IMG/VR virus record: IMGVR_UViG_3300042382_000558
Location: 1-22,550 of that record
DNA: 22,550 nt
From: a virus
Strand: one strand, 5' to 3'
In this document: piece after piece, positions 18,605-22,550 of the stretch
Position numbering within the stretch: the first letter of the stretch is position 1
Layout of the letters: every line of letters starts with the position of its first letter
Notes under the pieces: generated by a model
What the model was told of the DNA's origin: nothing
What the model saw: the letters and a program-made list of their open reading frames with translations, nothing else
The model's database searches: none
Program-made: the position numbers and the translations under genes

Positions 18605-19252
18605 ATGCCAACGAAAGTTAAACTGGTCAATCCCGGGCCCGCGGCCCTGATGATCGTCAATCCCACAGGAGGGAAAAACATGCGAACTCGCAGCAAATCG
18701 ACGCGCCGCAAGTCGGCCCGGAAGAATCCAATCGCTAAATCAGCTTATCCGGCCCGCGTCCGTCGCCGTCGCGCGTCAAACCCAAAGCGCCGAACGGCGC
18801 GCCGTCATAATCCAGGGCTCAATCTTGGCCTGCTCTCTGAGGGCGTGACCCTCGCGGCGGGCGGTGGTCTGACCCAGTTCGTGACGAACATGGTCCCAGC
18901 AATCGGCGGCATGTCACCATTGGCAGACGCTGGGCGGACCGCAGCGGTCGCCTATATTCTCGGGATGGTCGCGAATCGCGTCGGTCTCTCGCGCTTCTCG
19001 CGACAGATCACGCTCGGCGGTCTGGCCGTCACCGGCGCGAAGCTCATCAACTCGTTTCTCGTTCCGTCGATTTCGTCCGTCTTCGGCCCGCGGATGGTCC
19101 AGGAGGCTCCGGCCCCGGCTGGAATGCAGGGAATTGGGATGTATCGTCCGGGGATGAATCCCTATTCCGCCTATAGCGGGCTGAATGGAATCGGCGTACA
19201 GATGCCGGGAATGTTCCCTTATGGCGACTACGCGCCGGACCCGAACGCCTAA
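18605..19252 (+). CDS. Arg/Lys-rich NP-motif protein with hydrophobic C-terminal domain
   Basis: A 215-residue protein from ATG 18605, or 190 residues from ATG 18680, which has the stronger ribosome site (AGGAGG). The first 25 residues hold two NP motifs (KLVNPG and MIVNPT). From Met26 a very basic region of about 45 residues repeats the pattern (ARKNP, ASNPKRR, RRHNPG). Three hydrophobic stretches follow (about 72-97, 107-124, 134-155), then a Gly/Pro/Met/Tyr-rich tail. A basic arm plus membrane-like segments suits a protein linking genome to a membrane or capsid. It lies directly before the probable capsid gene. Identity is not known. Confidence 0.72.
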   Translation: MPTKVKLVNPGPAALMIVNPTGGKNMRTRSKSTRRKSARKNPIAKSAYPARVRRRRASNPKRRTARRHNPGLNLGLLSEGVTLAAGGGLTQFVTNMVPAIGGMSPLADAGRTAAVAYILGMVANRVGLSRFSRQITLGGLAVTGAKLINSFLVPSISSVFGPRMVQEAPAPAGMQGIGMYRPGMNPYSAYSGLNGIGVQMPGMFPYGDYAPDPNA

Positions 19253-19265
19253 AGCTCAATAGCGG

Positions 19266-19281
19266 CGGGGCTTCGGCCCCG
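19266..19281 (+). other. Hairpin with TTCG tetraloop upstream of the capsid gene
   Basis: CGGGGC (19266-19271) and GCCCCG (19276-19281) enclose TTCG, a very stable tetraloop; the stem can gain a flanking wobble pair. No T-run follows, so it is more likely an mRNA processing or stability element, or a partial terminator, before the highly expressed capsid gene. Confidence 0.6.
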
Positions 19282-19334
19282 TCATCCATTAATGTTGGTA
19301 GTGTAGGGGAGCCCGATCCCTCACGGAGAAAAAA

Positions 19335-20153
19335 ATGTCTTATAACGGAATGCCCGTCGCCAATCGCGTAAATTTCGCGAATCAGTCGCCCAAATCCACG
19401 CTCGACAATGTCGATCCCTCTCAATACCAGATGATCGCGAATATCATCCGGGACAATCCAGGCGCGCGCCTGGCGAGTTTCTACGGTCTCAGACTGTACG
19501 ACGTTGCACGCGTCGCCGCTGGGACTGCTTTCAATTCGTCGGAGTTTGAGCTGTTCGCGACTCCCGTCGGACAGCAGACGACGGAAATGAACGGCTCCAC
19601 TCAGTACACCAAGAGCAGGATCGACACAAACATGTCTGTGTCCCGCCAGCTCCCGGCGAGCCAGGAAGCATGGATTACGTCGATTCAGGTCCGGGTGCTG
19701 ATTTCGGGAAATCTCGACGTTACGACCCAGACCGGCGCGAATCTCGGCCTTGCAAACAATCCCGGCCTGGCGACCAGTCTCACGGCTGCGATGGATGCAC
19801 AGGCGACGAACCTCGCACAGGCGGCGCTTGAATCGATCTATCTCAAGTTCAGCTACAACCAGACGACGTTCGAGGAAGGTCCGCTTTACTTGTTCCCCTC
19901 ACGGTACGGAATCAGCGGTTACTCTGGCCCGGTCAACGTCACGCCAAACGCCGCGGGAACTGGAGTCATCCAGAACGAAACCGCCGTCAACAACGGATTC
20001 GGGTACGTCTACCGTCTCCCCGTGTTCCGGCACATCGAGAGCCTCTACCAGTTCAACGCGACTCTCCAGGCCCTCAACACGTTTACTCCGACCCGGAATT
20101 TCCGTATTCAGGTAATTTTGGAAGGTCTCGGCGCGAAGGGTGTCACCGGCTAA
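19335..20153 (+). CDS. Probable major capsid protein
   Basis: A 272-residue protein with a good ribosome site (CGGAG about 7 bases before ATG), set apart from its neighbours by leader and trailer hairpins as abundant phage proteins often are. No signal peptide, membrane helix or catalytic motif. After a helical N-terminus (about 25-50, NVDPSQYQMIANIIRDNPGARL), it is rich in beta strands and Asn/Gln/Thr loops, ending in FRIQVILEGLG. Length is close to PM2 P2 (269 residues), the double-jelly-roll capsid protein of a tailless membrane phage. The context of tail-anchored proteins and absence of HK97/portal/terminase fits that type. The fold is inferred, not shown. It could also be a large minor capsid protein. 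Confidence 0.5.
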   Translation: MSYNGMPVANRVNFANQSPKSTLDNVDPSQYQMIANIIRDNPGARLASFYGLRLYDVARVAAGTAFNSSEFELFATPVGQQTTEMNGSTQYTKSRIDTNMSVSRQLPASQEAWITSIQVRVLISGNLDVTTQTGANLGLANNPGLATSLTAAMDAQATNLAQAALESIYLKFSYNQTTFEEGPLYLFPSRYGISGYSGPVNVTPNAAGTGVIQNETAVNNGFGYVYRLPVFRHIESLYQFNATLQALNTFTPTRNFRIQVILEGLGAKGVTG

Positions 20154-20226
20154 TATCAGTTTGTCGGGGCACTTGTCCTGACAATTGCGTTACGGATACA
20201 CCGCGTTCACTGGCAAAAATCCGCGC

Positions 20227-20254
20227 GCGGGGTGAAAGGCCCCGCATCACTTTT
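20227..20254 (+). terminator. Terminator-like hairpin after the capsid gene
   Basis: GCGGGG (20227-20232) pairs with CCCCGC (20240-20245) around a 7-base loop, followed by ATCACTTTTACC. The T-run is short and offset, so partial termination is likely, which would lower expression of downstream genes relative to the capsid gene. A weaker TTGTC/GACAA stem lies just upstream (20161-20184). Confidence 0.5.
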
Positions 20255-20271
20255 ACCAATAGGAGAGACCC

Positions 20272-20736
20272 ATGGGTTATGGAATTTACGGCGGGTATTT
20301 CTCGGAATACGTCGCGACAATCCTCAAAAAGTACAAAACCTGGCAGCCGCTCTACCTCACGACCCTGATCGGTTTCGATGGCTCGACGGCCTCAGAGAGA
20401 ACGACTTGCTTCACGCCACAGGTTGACAGCGACGCGATACTATTCGCGGCCCATACGAATTTCAGCAACGCGCAAGTCAATCTAAAAATCAGCGATACCG
20501 GATCGGGGTATGTGTGGAACGTCCTACAGGGGGCAACAAGCGCGACCACAAGTGGAACTCCAGTAACAGCGATAGCGGGCGCGTCAACTCAGGTCATGCC
20601 GATTCTCGCGATGGTCTGCCCCTATTTTTTGAGCAGACAGAGCAAACTGCAGATGGATTTCACAAACGCTGCGACCAGCGTTGCAGGCGCGACCAGCTCG
20701 ATCACCTGGGTCGGAATCAAACTGCTTAATAATTAG
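20272..20736 (+). CDS. Small beta-rich virion-type protein (minor capsid candidate)
   Basis: A 154-residue protein with a strong ribosome site (AGGAGAG). A Tyr/Gly-rich N-terminus (MGYGIYGGYFSEYVATIL) is followed by beta-rich sequence with Thr/Ser/Ala loops. The alternating pattern (AILFAAHTNF, then VNLKIS; SITWVGIKLL at the C-terminus) resembles a single jelly roll or similar sandwich. There is no transmembrane segment. It lies directly after the capsid gene and before two further small beta proteins. A penton, spike base or minor shell protein is plausible, by position and composition only. Confidence 0.62.
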   Translation: MGYGIYGGYFSEYVATILKKYKTWQPLYLTTLIGFDGSTASERTTCFTPQVDSDAILFAAHTNFSNAQVNLKISDTGSGYVWNVLQGATSATTSGTPVTAIAGASTQVMPILAMVCPYFLSRQSKLQMDFTNAATSVAGATSSITWVGIKLLNN

Positions 20737-20743
20737 GTGACTC

Positions 20744-21127
20744 ATGATTTTCGTTCCATGGATGGAGACAATCTGGCTTCCGATTAGCGGGCGGTATCTG
20801 TACTACAGCACTCCTCAAGATACCGCGTGCATATTGACGGGATTTAACCTGGTGTACGGTCGAACGCTGCCCTATGATTCAACTTTTGATATTCAGATGT
20901 CCGAGAGCAGTTCTCCGGATACCTGGACACCGTTCTATTTTGCGCCATATCGCGCGTTATCCGGATATCAAGATCAGGGTGTTTCGCCAGTGAGCCAGCT
21001 CCCGCAACCGTTTCGGATTCGGCCATTTTCACGGGTTCAGATTGTTTTCAATATCAACCCCAATTTTTTTCCCATCGGAAGTCAAAACAGATTTACTCTG
21101 GTCGGAGTGCGGGAGGTGATCACATGA
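20744..21127 (+). CDS. Small beta-rich virion-type protein
   Basis: A 127-residue protein with AGGTGA close before ATG. Aromatic and proline-rich with alternating hydrophobics (ISGRYLYYSTPQD, then CILTGFNLVYGR) and a closing strand pattern RVQIVFNINPNFFP...RFTLVGVREV. This final pattern resembles that of the neighbouring capsid-type proteins. No membrane helix or catalytic motif. It overlaps the next gene by four bases. Probably a minor capsid or spike protein; no family assigned. Confidence 0.62.
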   Translation: MIFVPWMETIWLPISGRYLYYSTPQDTACILTGFNLVYGRTLPYDSTFDIQMSESSSPDTWTPFYFAPYRALSGYQDQGVSPVSQLPQPFRIRPFSRVQIVFNINPNFFPIGSQNRFTLVGVREVIT

Positions 21128-21615
21128 GTTTACAGCTCAACCACATGCGGTTACTCGCCGAAATGGCGCGTGTCCCCTACAGTGAGATCGTCCCGCATAT
21201 GTTCGGGATTGATTACGACCTGACCGCGGAATTTGGGTCGTTTATCGCCGCCTCAACTTTTGTCCCCGCTAATTCCGGATTGGTAGTTTTGCGGGTCCAA
21301 TGCTATGCAGTAAATATTGACGAAAACACGACGGATTATTTGTTTTACCGGTCTTATCCGCCGGAAGATTCGCGTTGGATTGTCGGTCTCAGCGACGATG
21401 ACATGTTTAGTCCGACTTGGGCGAACGCTTATTTGGATACTGACGTATTTTTGATTTTCCCGACTCAAAAATACGCCAACCTGTTATTCACTCCGATGGG
21501 ATTAGTTCCCGCGACGGGGACATGGATCGTTCGGACAATCGCTTATGGATACATCGTGCCAGTCCGCGTAGTCGATGCGTTGCAGGACAGCCAGGCGCTA
21601 ACTTCGGGGTATTAA
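21124..21615 (+). CDS. Small virion-type protein
   Basis: A 163-residue protein with a near-perfect ribosome site (GGAGGTGAT) and ATGA overlap with the previous gene. A helical N-terminus (about 5-25, LNHMRLLAEMARVPYSEIV) leads into beta-rich sequence (LVVLRVQCYAVNID, DVFLIFPTQKYANLLF, TWIVRTIAYGYIVPV). It is probably a partner of the preceding protein, perhaps forming a vertex complex or the attachment point for the fibre encoded 180 bases further on. Function inferred from order only. Confidence 0.62.
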   Translation: MSLQLNHMRLLAEMARVPYSEIVPHMFGIDYDLTAEFGSFIAASTFVPANSGLVVLRVQCYAVNIDENTTDYLFYRSYPPEDSRWIVGLSDDDMFSPTWANAYLDTDVFLIFPTQKYANLLFTPMGLVPATGTWIVRTIAYGYIVPVRVVDALQDSQALTSGY

Positions 21616-21617
21616 TC

Positions 21618-21791
21618 TTGACCAGATGGGAAATCATCTACGGCGGCGAAGACTGGCAATCCCGGCCCCCTGGCGGAGCGGGGATTTTTGGTCCATCGTG
21701 CGGAATCCTGCTGGAGACCGGCGCGCCTGATTATATTCTGGTTGAGGATTCAAGCGGCTCAAACGACGTGATTTTGTTAGAGGATTGTTAA
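21618..21791 (+). CDS. Short acidic fibre-associated protein
   Basis: A 57-residue protein from TTG 21618, three bases after the preceding stop; in-frame starts further upstream would lie inside the preceding gene. The ribosome site is weak (GGGGT). The C-terminal motif DYILVEDSSG...VILLEDC is a beta-strand repeat (xxILLEDxSG) that I know from small phage proteins and fibre ends. It lies just before the fibre gene, so a fibre-assembly or attachment role is plausible. The start codon is less certain than the frame. Confidence 0.6.
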   Translation: MTRWEIIYGGEDWQSRPPGGAGIFGPSCGILLETGAPDYILVEDSSGSNDVILLEDC

Positions 21792-21793
21792 AC

Positions 21794-22550
21794 ATGGCGA
21801 CATCAAAAAAAATAACAGCGATGCCGTCCCTAGGCGGTACACAGGTCCCGACAGACCTGATACCGGCGATTGACCTTAGCGCGCTTCCAGCCGCTCAGAA
21901 CGTTCAAACGACGCTCAATGACCTGTTCGCGACGATCACAAAAAACATCACGGACGGCGCTCTCAGATTCCAGGCGGTGACGGCCCCGGCGACCAGCACG
22001 GCGGGCAACGGCGCAATCTATTTCAGCTCGGCGACATCGACATTTCAGGCGTCTCAGGCGGGCAGCGCGTATGCCGCTATCGTCCTGGCGGGCTCGATCA
22101 CGACAAGCGGTCTGACCCAGGCGACGGCGCGCATGCTTGGCAGAACCTCCGCGAGCACAGGAGCGGTCGAGGAGATCACGGTCGGCGCGAATCTGTCACT
22201 CTCAGCGGGCTCTCTCGCGGTGACTGGTGTCGCGGTCTCGGGCTCGATCACAACCTCGGGACTCACCCAGTCCACGGCGCGCATGCTTGGCAGAACCTCC
22301 GCGAGCACAGGAGCGGTCGAGGAGATCACGGTCGGCGCGAATCTGTCACTCTCAGCGGGCTCTCTCGCGGTGACTGGTGTCGCGGTCTCGGGCTCGATCA
22401 CAACCTCGGGACTCACCCAGTCCACGGCGCGCATGCTTGGCAGAACCTCCGCGAGCACAGGAGCGGTCGAGGAGATCACGGTCGGCGCGAATCTGTCACT
22501 CTCAGCGGGCTCTCTCGCGGTGACTGGTGTCGCGGTCTCGGGCTCGATCA
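21794..22550 (+). CDS. Phage fibre/spike protein, N-terminal part (continues at window start)
   Basis: ATG 21794, with GAGGA about 8 bases upstream and three bases after the previous stop; open to the window end (252 codons). The N-terminus (MATSKKITAMPSLGG, then VPTDLIPAIDLSALPAAQN) is typical of phage fibre attachment domains. It is followed by a helix, a beta segment (about 65-110) and then the same 50-residue repeats that open the left end. The frame joins the ORF ending at 1845 exactly, because the terminal overlap and each repeat are in phase. Merged over 427 bases, it encodes about 724 residues; merged over 127 bases, about 824. It would be a receptor-binding spike or fibre of the virion. 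Confidence 0.85.
   Translation, partial: MATSKKITAMPSLGGTQVPTDLIPAIDLSALPAAQNVQTTLNDLFATITKNITDGALRFQAVTAPATSTAGNGAIYFSSATSTFQASQAGSAYAAIVLAGSITTSGLTQATARMLGRTSASTGAVEEITVGANLSLSAGSLAVTGVAVSGSITTSGLTQSTARMLGRTSASTGAVEEITVGANLSLSAGSLAVTGVAVSGSITTSGLTQSTARMLGRTSASTGAVEEITVGANLSLSAGSLAVTGVAVSGSI
22124..22550 (+). repeat. Tandem 150-bp fibre repeats and terminal direct repeat with positions 1-427
   Basis: Units start at 22124, 22274 and 22424, the last cut at 127 bases. The whole stretch equals bases 1-427, ending just before the first difference in the left-hand third unit (429). It is both an in-frame protein repeat and the overlap that closes the circle. Confidence 0.95.

Noticed and set aside
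22054-22479. Minus-strand repetitive frame at the right end
   Set aside because: It is the antisense shadow of the fibre repeats; the plus strand carries the recognised fibre motifs.
1-22550. tRNA, rRNA, integrase or insertion sequence
   Set aside because: I saw no cloverleaf-like segment, recombinase motif or terminal inverted repeats of an insertion element, though a covariance-model scan was not possible.

Overview
The window looks like one complete, or nearly complete, circular virus genome of about 22.1-22.4 kb. Its first 427 bases are identical to its last 427, and a fibre gene that is open at the right end (start 21794) continues in frame at the left end (to 1845). GC content is moderately high, genes are packed with 1-14 base overlaps, and Shine-Dalgarno sites are plentiful. 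A lysis cassette with a holin and a lipoprotein points to a bacteriophage of a Gram-negative host; I cannot name the host. Despite apparent completeness I see no terminase, portal, HK97-type capsid, tape measure, baseplate, polymerase or Walker-A packaging ATPase.

Layout: two transcription arms leave one divergent region at about 13.10-13.23 kb and converge on one strong hairpin at 5.405-5.430 kb. The leftward arm (13.1 to 5.4 kb, minus strand) carries small early-type proteins: a proline-rich acidic protein, a membrane protein with a coiled coil, a 31-residue membrane peptide, zinc-ligand proteins, a probable ribbon-helix-helix regulator, and a winged-helix replication initiator. The initiator gene contains four 22-23 bp iterons, a lambda-O-like candidate origin. 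The rightward arm (13.2 kb through the ends to 5.4 kb) carries structural and lysis genes: a transglutaminase-fold cysteine peptidase, five consecutive small proteins ending in a C-terminal membrane anchor, three basic proteins punctuated by (K/R)NP motifs, a probable major capsid protein flanked by hairpins, three small beta-rich proteins, fibres and adhesins, and the lysis genes.

Best reading: a tailless, probably membrane-containing phage. The tail-anchored proteins would sit in a virion membrane, the basic NP-punctuated proteins would contact DNA or be processed, and the 272-residue protein (close in length to PM2 P2) would build the shell. The lysozyme has a C-terminal membrane anchor after a Thr-Pro linker, the same layout as one of the tail-anchored proteins, so it may be virion-associated. 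The capsid fold, the internal membrane and the NP-processing idea are inferences. The lysozyme, the TGase-like triad, the holin-like protein, the fibre repeats, the initiator family and the operon layout are well supported by the sequence.
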